64,000 nucleotides of DNA from the NCBI RefSeq assembly GCF_900187965.1, contig NZ_FZNL01000003.1, positions 62,001 to 126,000 of the forward strand. Direction: 5' to 3'. Below are positions 1 to 9,327 of the stretch, one piece after another. A program made the position numbers and the translations under genes. Within the stretch, counting starts at the first letter, position 1; the number at the start of each line of letters is the position of its first letter. The stretch comes from Flavobacterium sp. ov086. Lineage in GTDB: Bacteria; Bacteroidota; Bacteroidia; Flavobacteriales; Flavobacteriaceae. The notes beneath the pieces are model-generated. The model made no database searches. It was not told the DNA's origin and was given only the letters and a program-made list of their open reading frames with translations.

Positions 1-63
1 GAAATTAAAAAAGACAAGGAATCAAAAGATGCAATTTTAGATTTAATCAACGGTAACACATAA
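1..63 (+). CDS. C-terminal end of an upstream protein (partial)
   Basis: An open frame enters from the left edge of the window and stops at a TAA at 61-63, giving the last 20 residues of a protein (charged, ending LINGNT). Only five bases separate it from the next start codon, so it probably belongs to the same tail-module operon. Too little is present to name it. Confidence 0.5.
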   Translation, partial: EIKKDKESKDAILDLINGNT

Positions 64-68
64 AACTT

Positions 69-401
69 ATGGACAACGATAAATTATTGGAAGAGTTAAA
101 AAGCAAATTAAAAGCTATTATATCTGAAAGTTACAAAGATTTCAAACCTGAATTAGAGAAAGATTTAAATTCATTTTTGGAAACATCCAAAGAAAAACTG
201 GAACGCTGGATGCTTCTTTTCTCTTCGGGAAATCTTACTGAAGACGAACTGGAATGGCTCTTAAAAAGCCAATTGAATCTATTGACATTACAAGCACTTC
301 AAGCTGCCGGAATATCAAAAATAAAACTGAATGCGATTAAAAATAATATTATAAAAATGATTTTTAAAATAATTATCGAAATGATTATTCCAGGTCTTTA
401 A
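69..401 (+). CDS. small helical protein of the tail module, function unknown
   Basis: This 110-residue protein is not one I recognise. The first two thirds are highly charged and look helical (many Lys/Glu with Leu/Ile spacing). The last 20 residues are hydrophobic (IIKMIFKIIIEMIIPGL), which could be an amphipathic or membrane-contacting helix. It starts five bases after the stop of the gene entering from the left, so the two are probably co-transcribed. It lies upstream of phage baseplate genes and may be a structural or chaperone component of that module, but this rests on position only. The 235 bases that follow hold no gene I can support. Confidence 0.55.
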   Translation: MDNDKLLEELKSKLKAIISESYKDFKPELEKDLNSFLETSKEKLERWMLLFSSGNLTEDELEWLLKSQLNLLTLQALQAAGISKIKLNAIKNNIIKMIFKIIIEMIIPGL

Positions 402-636
402 CAAGCAATTTTTCATTAAAAAAATAACACACAAAATCAATCATAACTACCTGATTAAATACAAGTTAAAAACACACTTTAACTTACTGAAACTACTGAA
501 TACTAAGCCTCAAAATCTTGTTTAAAGGATAAGCATAGCGTATTTTTACAGTATCAAATAAAACAGCATCTTTTGAATATGGCGCGCAAATTCAAGAGAG
601 AAATTAATTAATAAAAACAACAAATAATTACAACAT

Positions 637-939
637 ATGAAAGATTTTATCATAGATGAAGACTTGTTAATTATAAAGGATGCTTTTGGTAATGGAGATT
701 TCGCCATTCAGGAAGCAGATCAGCAAAACATTGAACATTTACTGCTAAGTCAAAAAGGAAGTTATAAAGAGTTTCCAATTCTTGGCGTAGGAATTAAAAA
801 ATACATTAACAGTCCGGATGCAACATCCAGATTAAGACTAGAAAACGAAATAGACAAACAATTATCGTATGACAATTTTTACGTAAAAACATTAGATGTC
901 AACGATTTACAAAACATTAAAATCGATGGAAACTATTAA
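637..939 (+). CDS. small baseplate protein, gp25/W-like (putative)
   Basis: This 100-residue protein has the size and layout of gp25/W-type baseplate wedge proteins: a short N-terminal strand region, a central helix leading into QKGSYKEFPILGVGI (the position where gp25-like proteins carry a conserved 'pattern ending in P-x-(F/L)G'), and a C-terminal strand region. In contractile phages and tailocins such proteins join the sheath to the baseplate. Position supports this: it is followed by a LysM/X-like small protein, a J-like wedge protein and fibre genes, the usual order in Mu/P2-type tails. Its stop overlaps the next start by 14 bases, so translation is probably coupled. The family assignment is an inference from size, motif and order. 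Confidence 0.5.
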   Translation: MKDFIIDEDLLIIKDAFGNGDFAIQEADQQNIEHLLLSQKGSYKEFPILGVGIKKYINSPDATSRLRLENEIDKQLSYDNFYVKTLDVNDLQNIKIDGNY

Positions 940-1228
940 ACCACAAGAAAACCAAAACATTTTTGACCTCTCTTTGCAAGAATACGGAAGTATCGAAAAA
1001 GTATTCGACATTTTAGAAGACAATGACAAGTTTAATATTACAGAAGATGTTTCTGTATATCAGGATTTGAAAATTGGAAGAGAAGCCTTTAAAAAAGATA
1101 TTGTCGAATATTACAATTCCAGAAACCTAAAACCTGCAACCGCTCTTACTGAAGAAGAAGAGTTTTTACTGGACAACTTCTCCGGAATTGATTATATGAT
1201 TATTGAAGATGATTTTATCATTTATTAA
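926..1228 (+). CDS. small tail protein, X/LysM-like (putative)
   Basis: I chose the ATG at 926 (METIKPQ) rather than the in-frame ATG at 896, because 926 gives a short 14-base overlap with the previous gene and the ten extra residues look unlike a protein start. The 100-residue product has the phrase NIFDLSLQEYGSIEKVFDIL, which resembles the first part of LysM-like phage tail protein X (a 'D-x-x-x-x-x-x-YG' helix-strand unit). Such proteins cap or stabilise the tail hub. The rest is acidic. Function is inferred from this motif and from the neighbouring baseplate genes. I see no enzyme motif. Confidence 0.5.
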   Translation: METIKPQENQNIFDLSLQEYGSIEKVFDILEDNDKFNITEDVSVYQDLKIGREAFKKDIVEYYNSRNLKPATALTEEEEFLLDNFSGIDYMIIEDDFIIY

Positions 1229-1424
1229 TAAAAATCTTTTGCCGCAATTCTCTGCAACATCAGTTCTAAGCAATCAAACAGACTGAAATTTCATCTTCAA
1301 ATCTCTTTTAGAATTCTCTAAAAAGAAAACTACATCTCAGTAGTATTTACAAAAAAACATACACAATTTTCTATAAGCATATTACACATGTCTTACAGGC
1401 TAATCTATATTAAAAAATTAAAAT

Positions 1425-2471
1425 ATGGCACGTACAATTGCTGAAATACAGAATGATATTCTGGACGAAAAGAAGAAACAATCTTCTTTGAAAGACTTAA
1501 CAAGTGACTCGAAAACAGCCATTTGGAAACTTTGGATCAACATAGTTGCGACTGCTATTTGGGTTCATGAAAAAATAGTCGAAAAAAATGCTTTGATATC
1601 AAGACCTCACACCTTAAACTGGTACAGAGAGCAGGCTTTGAACTTTCATTACGGAATGTCTTTGGATCCGGATTCGAGTAACGGAATGTCACTAGTCTGG
1701 AGAGATGGATCGTACCAATTTGATACAACAGACCTTACTGACACTGAAATTGAAGATTCTAAAATAATCAAACATTGCGCAGTAAGTGAAATTGATTTAG
1801 AAACGGTGCTTAAACCAGGCACAGAAATCGAAGAAATTTTCTCTGATTATTTTCATAACAAAGTTGGAGTTGTTTTTATAAAAGTCGCCACCGTAAAAGA
1901 TGAAAAAATCTCGAGAATTGATGTTCCAAATCAGCTTTATGCCTTTAAGGAATATATCGCAAAAATTAAAGATGCAGGAAATCAAGTCTATATAACTTCT
2001 GATCAAGGCGATATTCTAAAACTAAGCTTGAATGTTTATATCGATCCGTTGAGTATTTATATCAATCCAAAAGATCTCGAATATTATCAGTCCAAAATCT
2101 CAAATAAAGGTGATTTAAATGTATTTGATGATTATGTATTGGATACATTAAATGGTTCATTGATCTCTGATCCTGATGCATATCCAGTATTAGACGCTCT
2201 TAAAGACCATTTGAAAAACATTGAATTCAATGGTGCTTTTGTCAAAACCTATTTGGTAGATGCCATTCAGAAAGCTCAAGGAGTTAAAATTCCGATTTTA
2301 ACAAAAGTTCAAACCGCTGCGGCAACAAATCCAAGTGACGCACCAAATACTTCGCCAACAGATGTGACCAAAATAGAATATTTCATTCCAAAAGCAGGGT
2401 ATTTTGATATGAGCACTCTTGAGGTTGAGGTCAACTATATTCCTTATACATTTTACAGAGATAAACAATAG
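1425..2471 (+). CDS. baseplate J-like wedge protein
   Basis: A 348-residue protein that begins MARTIAEIQNDIL, the typical start of Bacteroidota J-like (Mu gp47/P2 J family) baseplate proteins, followed by an N-terminal helical part with conserved tryptophans and then a long alternating strand/helix region. The C-terminus ends in a strand region (EYFIPKAGYFDMS...) that is often found in these proteins. J-like proteins form the wedges that link the sheath to the fibres in contractile tails. The gene is followed after 15 bases by a tail protein and then the fibre gene, so 1425-5618 reads as one transcription unit. The 196 bases upstream carry no gene. The match is to the family as I know it, not from a search. 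Confidence 0.7.
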   Translation: MARTIAEIQNDILDEKKKQSSLKDLTSDSKTAIWKLWINIVATAIWVHEKIVEKNALISRPHTLNWYREQALNFHYGMSLDPDSSNGMSLVWRDGSYQFDTTDLTDTEIEDSKIIKHCAVSEIDLETVLKPGTEIEEIFSDYFHNKVGVVFIKVATVKDEKISRIDVPNQLYAFKEYIAKIKDAGNQVYITSDQGDILKLSLNVYIDPLSIYINPKDLEYYQSKISNKGDLNVFDDYVLDTLNGSLISDPDAYPVLDALKDHLKNIEFNGAFVKTYLVDAIQKAQGVKIPILTKVQTAAATNPSDAPNTSPTDVTKIEYFIPKAGYFDMSTLEVEVNYIPYTFYRDKQ

Positions 2472-2486
2472 TCTAATACATAAACA

Positions 2487-3155
2487 ATGAATAAATACAC
2501 GATTTTAAAATGGGAAAAGCTATTATTATGGCTCATCCCTCCTATTCTTAGGAAAAAAACACATGCGGATTGGCTCAATGTTTTACTCTCACCCATTCGT
2601 TCCATTTATGAAGAAACTCTTTATAAAATGCAACATACAGGACAGGTGATTTATCTGGAAAAAATATTGAATGAAACCTTCAATCCAACCAAAAATTACA
2701 ATCCTAATGCAAGCATCGAGCAAAAAAGATTAGACGAGTTAATTTATATAGACGAATCCGTCAAACCTACTTTGCAATACGTATACCTACACAAAGAGTA
2801 TTTTGAACCGGATCGTATTTTACCGGACGGTACCAAAGTTAAAGGCGAATTATTGATCCCGCAACTAAAAATATATAACCATGATGAATACAAAAACAGA
2901 GACAACAAACCTGTTTATCTCGCTCATCGCAAAGATTATACAACAATAGCTTATGCCAATTTCAGAGTTTTTATTCCGGAGAGTTTAATAACAAACGGAA
3001 CAATAGTTATTCAGCCAAATAATAACGAAACTCAATCGGCGGCATCACCTATTAAAGTTGCAAACATTGAATTCCATAACCTACTTAACTTCTATAAACT
3101 AGCCGGTAAAAGTTATGAAAGCTACTCTTATTCGCCAGAAGTTTTAGATAAATAA
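2487..3155 (+). CDS. phage tail/baseplate protein (I-like position)
   Basis: A 222-residue protein starting MNKYTILKWEKLLLWLIPPILRK, a hydrophobic N-terminal region that then gives way to a polar, charged body. It sits exactly where the I-like or gp48-like wedge tip protein lies in P2/Mu-type tails, between the J-like gene and the fibre gene. No catalytic motif is visible. I infer that it bridges the baseplate wedge and the fibre. Close relatives in Flavobacterium prophages are usually annotated only as hypothetical, and I cannot place it in a named family with confidence. Confidence 0.5.
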   Translation: MNKYTILKWEKLLLWLIPPILRKKTHADWLNVLLSPIRSIYEETLYKMQHTGQVIYLEKILNETFNPTKNYNPNASIEQKRLDELIYIDESVKPTLQYVYLHKEYFEPDRILPDGTKVKGELLIPQLKIYNHDEYKNRDNKPVYLAHRKDYTTIAYANFRVFIPESLITNGTIVIQPNNNETQSAASPIKVANIEFHNLLNFYKLAGKSYESYSYSPEVLDK

Positions 3156-3188
3156 TATACAAAACAACAGACATTTAAATCAATACAA

Positions 3189-5618
3189 ATGAAACAAGTA
3201 AATTTTACTCATGCAGGAGGGTTTCCTCTCGAGCAAGAAACTTTAGAAAGACTTCAAACTGCCTACAGATCAGAATTGTACGAAGCTTTAAAAAGGCATT
3301 TAAGCATCGACAACACTGCAGATTATATTGTAGCGCATGCAACAAGCGCAACAAAAGGCTGGGCAGTTATTCGTCAGGAAGATCCGGTAAGCCCTCAAAA
3401 TCAAACAGGAATTTTATTTTCTATTGAAGCGGGAGCTCGAACGAATTACTTAAAAACTACCAGAACAGAGACAAAATTAATCTACGGAACCGGAGCGTCT
3501 CAAACTGCTTATTATGATTATGAGGCAGAATACAGCCCGGCAAAATATGATGATGTTGTTATTGTTGCTGAAAATGGTGAAGTGCAGACAATCAAATATT
3601 ATGATTTAGGAGGTTTTGATACCATTACAGATATCAAAACAATAGACGAAATTCTACAGCAAATTCGATCAAATATTGGTGCAATCGAATCCAATATCAA
3701 TGTAATTGAAGGAAATATCAATGCAATCGAGACAAACATTGATGTAATTGAAGGCGACGTTACTGCTATCAAAACAAACATTAACGCAATTGAAGGAAAC
3801 ATCGATGTAATTGAAGGCGATGTTAATCAAATAAATGGTTATTTAGCAAAAGCTTTGGTTGACACCAGTATTCCCGGAACGTCAAATCTTACTCTAAATT
3901 ATCAGTCAAACTGGACAAACACTCATGTAGGTGGAAAAATATATTTAGACAATACCAATACAAGTACCGAAGATTTTATCCTTGCTAAGACCTCATCACA
4001 TTCTTTATTACTAACTGATAATGCAAGCCAAGTCTTTAAAAGTAATAACCTGTTAGATTCATTACTTAAACGAATTAGTAAGTTAGAGGAACAACCTGCT
4101 TCGGCAATACCTATTGGTATGGTAGCTATTTGGGGAAAAACCGAGCCAATTCCTAGAGGCTGGGAAGAATATGTCCCACTATCAGGAAGAATGCCTGTAG
4201 GTTTATATAATCCTAGTTCTTCAGTACGTGCGCAGCAATTTGGTCAAAGAAGTTATTTCGAAAATTTAACTTTTTATAATGATAATGGAACAATGACGTG
4301 GCCTTTTGACGCATTGGGAGCTGAAGGAGGATATGTTGCTAAGTCATTAAGTATTGATGAAATGCCAAGACATAGACACGCCGTTGGAGATTATTCAGGT
4401 ACTGGAGATGGTATGAAAGCAGAGCCTTGGGAAGGTTATACCGGAGCAAGTAATTATACCGATTATCAAGGTCAGAATCAATCTTTCCCAATTCTTAACC
4501 CTTACAAAGTAGTTCAATTTATCGTATATGTAGGTCCTTCCAACGATACAACAGCACCAACAAAACCAATCTTAACGTTTTCAAACATTGGTAATTCGAC
4601 TTTACGTTTAAACTGGACAGCAGCAAGCGACGAAATTGGTGTAACAAAATATCTGATTTATAAAGATGGTGATTATTTAGCAGAAACAGCAAGTAATGTT
4701 CTTACTTATTATGTAACCTCTTTAACTGCTGGAACAAGATATAATTTCTATGTAATTGCAAGAGATGCCGCCGGAAATCTATCAGCACGAAGTGACAATG
4801 GAGATGTAACAACAACATCAATAATAGCTCCAACAGTACCCCAAAATATACAAGCTAACTCAGAAGGTCAAAGTCAAATACTTGTAAAATGGGACGCTTC
4901 GACTGATGATAGTGGTAGTGTTCAGTACGAATTATATCGAAAACCTGCTGGCGGAAATTACGGTGCATTTATGATGAGTCCTGATACTTCTCGTTTGGAT
5001 ACGGGTTTATCCCCAAACACGACTTATTATTATAAGGTACAAGCTTTAGATGCTGAACTAAATGCATCTGGTTTTAATGGTGAAGCTTATGCAACTACAG
5101 ATCCTGCAACCGGTGGCGGTGGAGGTGGCGGATGTTTTGATATAGAATCTTTGGTGACAATGGCTTCAGGACAATCCAAAAAATTAAAGAATATTGAAAT
5201 TGGCGACAAACTTCAAGGATTCTCTTTCCCAAATGAAATCGATGAATCTGACGGAGATTACATGGTTTGGAACGGAAAACTAAATGAGGCTTCAAAAGCA
5301 GAGGTAACTGTAGTAGGCAAAAAAGCCAGTTTACAGCCTAATTATTTCGAAATTAAAACAGCAGAAACGACTATTAAAGCCACAGGACAACATCCGTTAT
5401 TGGTGTCTGAAGATGGTGAGAATGTAAAATGGGTTTGTACAAAAAATGTTGTACAAAGCATGTTATTAATTGACAAAACAGGAAAAACAAAAGCTATCGA
5501 ATCAATCGTCTTTAAAGAAGAACCTTTGGAAGTAATACTTCTGGATGTTGAAGATGTAGATAATTATGTTATTTCCGGAATTGTTGCTCACAACAATAAA
5601 CAACCAATGGAACCATAA
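3189..5618 (+). CDS. tail fibre/collar protein with fibronectin domains and C-terminal Hint domain
   Basis: An 809-residue fibre. Order of parts: N-terminal attachment region (1 to about 155); eight 7-residue repeats of N-I-x-(A/V)-I-E-x type at 162-217, likely a trimeric coil; a phage collar-like domain (about 307-450) with the HRH motif in MPRHRHAVG near 392 and a NPYKVVQFIVYVG end; two fibronectin type III domains (about 454-545 and 547-637); a glycine linker (642-648); and a Hint/intein-like domain from Cys649. The Hint part has block A starting CFDIESLVTM, a TGQH block B (T732, H735) and a C-terminal VAHN ending at H801-N802. The residue after the catalytic Asn is Asn, not Cys/Ser/Thr, so splicing is unlikely and self-cleavage, as in bacterial intein-like domains, is the better guess. 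A strong terminator follows. Confidence 0.8.
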   Translation: MKQVNFTHAGGFPLEQETLERLQTAYRSELYEALKRHLSIDNTADYIVAHATSATKGWAVIRQEDPVSPQNQTGILFSIEAGARTNYLKTTRTETKLIYGTGASQTAYYDYEAEYSPAKYDDVVIVAENGEVQTIKYYDLGGFDTITDIKTIDEILQQIRSNIGAIESNINVIEGNINAIETNIDVIEGDVTAIKTNINAIEGNIDVIEGDVNQINGYLAKALVDTSIPGTSNLTLNYQSNWTNTHVGGKIYLDNTNTSTEDFILAKTSSHSLLLTDNASQVFKSNNLLDSLLKRISKLEEQPASAIPIGMVAIWGKTEPIPRGWEEYVPLSGRMPVGLYNPSSSVRAQQFGQRSYFENLTFYNDNGTMTWPFDALGAEGGYVAKSLSIDEMPRHRHAVGDYSGTGDGMKAEPWEGYTGASNYTDYQGQNQSFPILNPYKVVQFIVYVGPSNDTTAPTKPILTFSNIGNSTLRLNWTAASDEIGVTKYLIYKDGDYLAETASNVLTYYVTSLTAGTRYNFYVIARDAAGNLSARSDNGDVTTTSIIAPTVPQNIQANSEGQSQILVKWDASTDDSGSVQYELYRKPAGGNYGAFMMSPDTSRLDTGLSPNTTYYYKVQALDAELNASGFNGEAYATTDPATGGGGGGGCFDIESLVTMASGQSKKLKNIEIGDKLQGFSFPNEIDESDGDYMVWNGKLNEASKAEVTVVGKKASLQPNYFEIKTAETTIKATGQHPLLVSEDGENVKWVCTKNVVQSMLLIDKTGKTKAIESIVFKEEPLEVILLDVEDVDNYVISGIVAHNNKQPMEP
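3672..3839 (+). repeat. eight 21-bp coding repeats in the fibre gene
   Basis: Eight consecutive 21-base units encode heptads such as NINVIEG, NIDVIEG and DVTAIKT. Ile at two fixed positions of each heptad suggests a coiled-coil shaft. The units are similar enough in DNA to allow length change by slippage. Confidence 0.8.
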
Positions 5619-5630
5619 ATTACAATATGT

Positions 5631-5668
5631 AATAATCTTTTGGGGTAATTAAACCCCAAAAGATTATT
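5631..5668. terminator. strong stem-loop terminator after the fibre gene
   Basis: A perfect 15-bp inverted repeat (AATAATCTTTTGGGG at 5631-5645 and its complement at 5654-5668) encloses an 8-base loop. The arms start and end in A/T tracts, so it could work in both directions. It separates the fibre gene from the lysis-type membrane genes. Confidence 0.85.
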
Positions 5669-5702
5669 TATTCAAAAATCATTAATCTTAAAGAGACTAT
5701 AC

Positions 5703-6167
5703 ATGAAAATTGTGAAATTTATTTTTACAGCTTCAGCCTTGCTGTGGCTTCTAATTACAATCTTGACAATGATGCCGTTTGCGACTTTACTCTTACCAAT
5801 TCTCTTTATTTCGAAAAAACATTACACAAAATGGACCCTTTTTTTATTTGCATTGATTTGTTCTTTAGGCATCTACCCTATTTGCTTTGCATATGCCGCT
5901 ATAAAATGGAATGGCTTTTTGAGCTATCTAAGAAAACTTAGTCTGAGTATCGACATTGGCGGAAATATTGTTGGCGGAGCGCTATTGAATGACAATTTTA
6001 TTATCGCTTCTTCTACCAATCAATTTGGTGTTATCCGGGAAACCATTAGCGACAATTTAGGCGAAAACGAAAGAGACGATACGCTATCGGTTTTCGGAAA
6101 GAGATTTACCAATTTATTGGGAGTATTTGATTTTGATCATGCCAAAAAATCTATTGTAGAAGACTAA
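5703..6167 (+). CDS. phage lysis-region membrane protein (putative)
   Basis: A 154-residue protein with two or three hydrophobic segments in the first 80 residues and a polar C-terminal part. The tail contains GGALLNDNF, then an RETIS motif, and ends LGVFDFDHAKKSI. A similar arrangement (an N/G-rich turn, an ETxS motif, then D-H-x-x-x-S-I near the end) is seen in small membrane proteins that lie beside holin and endolysin genes in many tailed phages. It is followed after 16 bases by a holin-like gene. I infer a role in lysis or in regulating holin, not a proven one. Confidence 0.5.
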   Translation: MKIVKFIFTASALLWLLITILTMMPFATLLLPILFISKKHYTKWTLFLFALICSLGIYPICFAYAAIKWNGFLSYLRKLSLSIDIGGNIVGGALLNDNFIIASSTNQFGVIRETISDNLGENERDDTLSVFGKRFTNLLGVFDFDHAKKSIVED

Positions 6168-6183
6168 AAAAAACTAAAAACCT

Positions 6184-6654
6184 ATGATGCATAAAATCTC
6201 AGAATATTCAAATGAACTAAAATTATTGCTTTATGGAGTCTTTATGTACTTAGAAATGGATATCGAAATTGTCAAAGTGCTATTTTACTTAATGGTAATG
6301 GATACTTTTCTGGGTATAATCAAAACCATAGTGCTAAATAATGCTTTTAGCTTTAAAAAATTAGCCTTGGGATTTGTATCCAAGTTAGCCGTATTGCTAA
6401 TACCAACAGCTTTGGCATTAATGAGTAAAGGGCTTAATTACAATTTTAAATGGTTTGTAACCATTGTAATGGATTTACTTATTGTTAGCGACGGAATTTC
6501 AATAATCAGCAATATAATTGCCATAAAGACAAAAAGAGAAGTCGAAAATTTCGACGCAATGACCTTGATTCTTAAATCAATAAGAGAACGTTTGATACAA
6601 TTATTCAAACGTCTTTTGATCACTATCGATCCCAAATTTCATATAGAGAAATAG
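6184..6654 (+). CDS. holin, phage_holin_4 (TcdE-like) family
   Basis: A 156-residue membrane protein with three hydrophobic helices (about 35-55, 60-85 and 88-108). The MDTFLGIIKTI and SFKKLALGFVSKL segments match the pattern of the phage_holin_4/TcdE family, where a conserved D-x-x-x-G-x-x-K lies in the second helix and a K-rich loop follows. The C-terminus is polar and basic. Holins form membrane holes that release particles or lysins. No endolysin gene is visible in the window, so it may lie to the left, or release may use another enzyme. Confidence 0.75.
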   Translation: MMHKISEYSNELKLLLYGVFMYLEMDIEIVKVLFYLMVMDTFLGIIKTIVLNNAFSFKKLALGFVSKLAVLLIPTALALMSKGLNYNFKWFVTIVMDLLIVSDGISIISNIIAIKTKREVENFDAMTLILKSIRERLIQLFKRLLITIDPKFHIEK

Positions 6655-6771
6655 ACAAAAAACTCCTCATAAAATACGATTTGCAACAATTTACGCAAGT
6701 CTAAAAATAAATAAAAACTACTTTCTTTTTTTTCTGAATCTGAATCTCAGCCTTTAAACTAACCAACCAAA

Positions 6772-7167
6772 TTGAAAGTAGAACCCAAAAATGCACCTTA
6801 CCAATTAGACCGAATATTTAAAATCAGAAGAATAAACAACACAATAGATTTAAGCGATTCTTTTTCTATTGTAAATAAAAAAGAATCCACAGCAAACTTT
6901 GAAGCCGAAATTTACAAAGTAACCTTTAGCACAACAATACAACAAAAAATAAAAACCTTTGATCTGTTCTTATCCGGCAATGAATTAATCTGCGACAAAG
7001 AAATCGAGAATTTGAAAGAATCCTTGGGCATCGTCATTGCCGGAGACGGATCACAATTTGAAATTCTTGATTACCATACAGATTTTACCATTCAATTTGA
7101 TCAGGAAAACAGTTCTTTTCTCGAATCTGATGAGGTGAGAAATGGTTTGGTTGTTTTTAATAAATAA
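6772..7167 (+). CDS. tail-module protein of unknown function (TTG start)
   Basis: A 131-residue frame opening with TTG at 6772 (MKVEPKNAPYQL); there is no upstream ATG in frame. Most of the product alternates polar and hydrophobic residues as in a beta-rich protein, with an acidic C-terminal half. It lies between the holin gene and the first YadA-like fibre gene, so it could be a fibre chaperone or adaptor. No recognisable family or motif. The TTG start is accepted because the frame is long and uninterrupted and the codon use resembles its neighbours. Confidence 0.5.
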   Translation: MKVEPKNAPYQLDRIFKIRRINNTIDLSDSFSIVNKKESTANFEAEIYKVTFSTTIQQKIKTFDLFLSGNELICDKEIENLKESLGIVIAGDGSQFEILDYHTDFTIQFDQENSSFLESDEVRNGLVVFNK

Positions 7168-7221
7168 AATAGCATCGACCGATTAACCTGAAATACAACA
7201 ATATAAAAAACGAAATACAAC

Positions 7222-9327
7222 ATGATAAATAATAATAAAGCTCTTGAAGAAGAATCTCAACAAGTACCAATTCCGGAACAATACATAATAAATAAACCAC
7301 TAAGATTAGAAACAGTTAATCAAGGTAGTAATGAAGATGATGTACTGGTACGAGGTAATGATAATACTGTGAAATATGTTTCGCAAAGTGAGTTGGGTGG
7401 GAATGGCATCGAATCTGTTACGGGTAACGTTGTAGATAATTCAGTTTTTAACAATCCCATTATTAACTTAAAAACAATAAATAATCAAAATTTAAGTGGG
7501 TCTGGCAATATAAATATCACCAATAGTGTACCACCGATACAGCAAGTATTACTTGCTGGTTCACGTGTAGACGATAGAGGTCTTGAATTCCATGAAGCCA
7601 GTAATAGATATACAACTTATATTGCATCAGGAGGAGTGACTGTTGTAGATCATGTAGAGAATAAAGGCATAGGATTTGAAGGAGGAGATCAAATATTTGC
7701 AAGAAATCTCGCTCTTGGTGGAGTTAATGTTTTAGATCTTGCAATAAACTCTGGTGAGATTGTCTTTTATAATCTTGCAAATAAACCTTCAGGAAGTTAT
7801 ACTTTGGCTACCAGAGATGATATATTATTGCAGACAATTGTAAATTCAAATGGTTTTGCCGAAAAAGGAGAAATTAATACCGTTGATTTATTAACTCCAG
7901 ATGGATCTGGTGGATATAAATCTCAATTGGTAGCTCAATCACCAGATTTAAGCACATCACACCAAGTTTATGTAGATAAAAATATCGTTACTTTACAAAG
8001 TTTGGGACCTGAACAAAGGGGTTACGTTTATATTAAAAAAGGTAGAGTAGAATTAAAACAAACGGATCCGTTCAACACATTAGATACCACAGTTAAATTT
8101 TCAGATCCAATTTCTGCAACTACTTTAAGTTTTCCTGCAAAACCAGAGGGAGAATATACGTTGGCAACATTAGATGACATAACTACCAATACTCCCGTAT
8201 CAAACAATACTAGTGGAATTGTAAACAATACACCATTACAGGAATTAGGTGGTGCAGATAAAACTATCAACGGGATAAGAATAGGTAAAGGTAACGGGAC
8301 TACTACTGAAAATATATTACTTGGTAGTGCAAATACATTGAGTTTAAATACTACGGGAGATTATAATACAGCTGTTGGTTACGATTCCATGATTGCAAAC
8401 ACAACTGGTAATAACAATTCAGCTTTTGGAGAATGGGCATTACGTAGTAATATAACAGGAAGTAATAATACAGCTGTTGGAGTAAATGCATTGAATGCTA
8501 ATAAAACTGCTTCCTTTAGTGTTGCAATGGGAGCAAGTGCCTTATCAAAAACTATTGATGGTAATAATAATGTTGCTATTGGTGCCAGTGCACTACGTAA
8601 TAATGCTTCAGGAAATAATAATGTAGCCATTGGTACAAATGCTATGTTTAATACTATTGGTAATCTAAACTCTAATTTAGATGGTTGTTTATGTACAGCC
8701 GTTGGTGCAGCTGCTCTGTTTTCTAACACCACTGGGAATGCTATAGCCGTGGGAGCAAATTCATTATATAATAATACAACTGGAATATACAATATTGGGA
8801 TAGGCGATCAGGCAGGATCAGGTATAACGACAGGAAGTGGTAACACAATAATTGCCGGTACCGGATTTATATTGAAAGGCGGCGGTATTACAACGGGGTC
8901 CAATAATATGATTCTTGCACCAAACAGCGGTAATACCACTGGTATAACAACTGGAAGTGGTAACGTTGTGGTGGGAAAAGTAACAGGTCTTTTGGCTAAC
9001 GCATCAAATACAATAACAATATCTGATGGAGTTGGTAATATTGCCATTACAAAAAGCACTATAGGCGAACTAAAAACCCCTAATTTAACACAAGCTCTTA
9101 TCATTTCCGGTGGAACCTCTTCGTTAGTTAATAAAGGTTATGTCGATAATACAACAGCGGTAGATAACGCAACAACTACAACCTTATCAAGCGCTACTCT
9201 AACAAGTACATACCCAAATGCATTATCAGGTTTTAGAGTGAGATGTTTAAATATTGCAAGCGGAGCTTTAACCTATGAGAAAACTACCGCTGGATGGATT
9301 CAATACACTATAACAATAACGCAATAA
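7222..9327 (+). CDS. YadA-head-like tail fibre/adhesin
   Basis: A 701-residue fibre. The N-terminus has a short attachment segment with DDVLVRGND..VKYVSQSELGG, a phrase shared with the next fibre gene. The middle (about 25-350) is beta-rich. From about 335 comes a segment SGIVNNTPLQELGG that is repeated almost unchanged in the protein at 11584. Residues about 380-600 are left-handed beta-roll repeats of the YadA/Hep_Hag head type (NNTAVG, NNVAIG, NTAVGAAAL every 14-28 residues). The C-terminal end closes with a GWIQY motif, also shared with 11584. There is no signal peptide or autotransporter anchor, so I read it as a phage-type tip rather than a cell-surface adhesin. It probably determines which cell surface is bound. 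Confidence 0.75.
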   Translation: MINNNKALEEESQQVPIPEQYIINKPLRLETVNQGSNEDDVLVRGNDNTVKYVSQSELGGNGIESVTGNVVDNSVFNNPIINLKTINNQNLSGSGNINITNSVPPIQQVLLAGSRVDDRGLEFHEASNRYTTYIASGGVTVVDHVENKGIGFEGGDQIFARNLALGGVNVLDLAINSGEIVFYNLANKPSGSYTLATRDDILLQTIVNSNGFAEKGEINTVDLLTPDGSGGYKSQLVAQSPDLSTSHQVYVDKNIVTLQSLGPEQRGYVYIKKGRVELKQTDPFNTLDTTVKFSDPISATTLSFPAKPEGEYTLATLDDITTNTPVSNNTSGIVNNTPLQELGGADKTINGIRIGKGNGTTTENILLGSANTLSLNTTGDYNTAVGYDSMIANTTGNNNSAFGEWALRSNITGSNNTAVGVNALNANKTASFSVAMGASALSKTIDGNNNVAIGASALRNNASGNNNVAIGTNAMFNTIGNLNSNLDGCLCTAVGAAALFSNTTGNAIAVGANSLYNNTTGIYNIGIGDQAGSGITTGSGNTIIAGTGFILKGGGITTGSNNMILAPNSGNTTGITTGSGNVVVGKVTGLLANASNTITISDGVGNIAITKSTIGELKTPNLTQALIISGGTSSLVNKGYVDNTTAVDNATTTTLSSATLTSTYPNALSGFRVRCLNIASGALTYEKTTAGWIQYTITITQ

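Noticed and set aside
3672..3839. Regular 21-base repeats that might be taken for a CRISPR array
   Set aside because: They are contiguous without spacers and encode coiled-coil heptads in frame with the fibre.
5133..5618. A splicing intein at the end of the fibre
   Set aside because: The residue after the terminal His-Asn is Asn, not Cys/Ser/Thr, and only seven residues follow, so splicing to a C-terminal part makes little sense. A cleaving Hint domain fits better.
8379..8792. Long minus-strand reading frame opposite the YadA-like repeats
   Set aside because: It is a shadow of the repeat codons; composition is Pro/Leu/Val-rich and it has no promoter.
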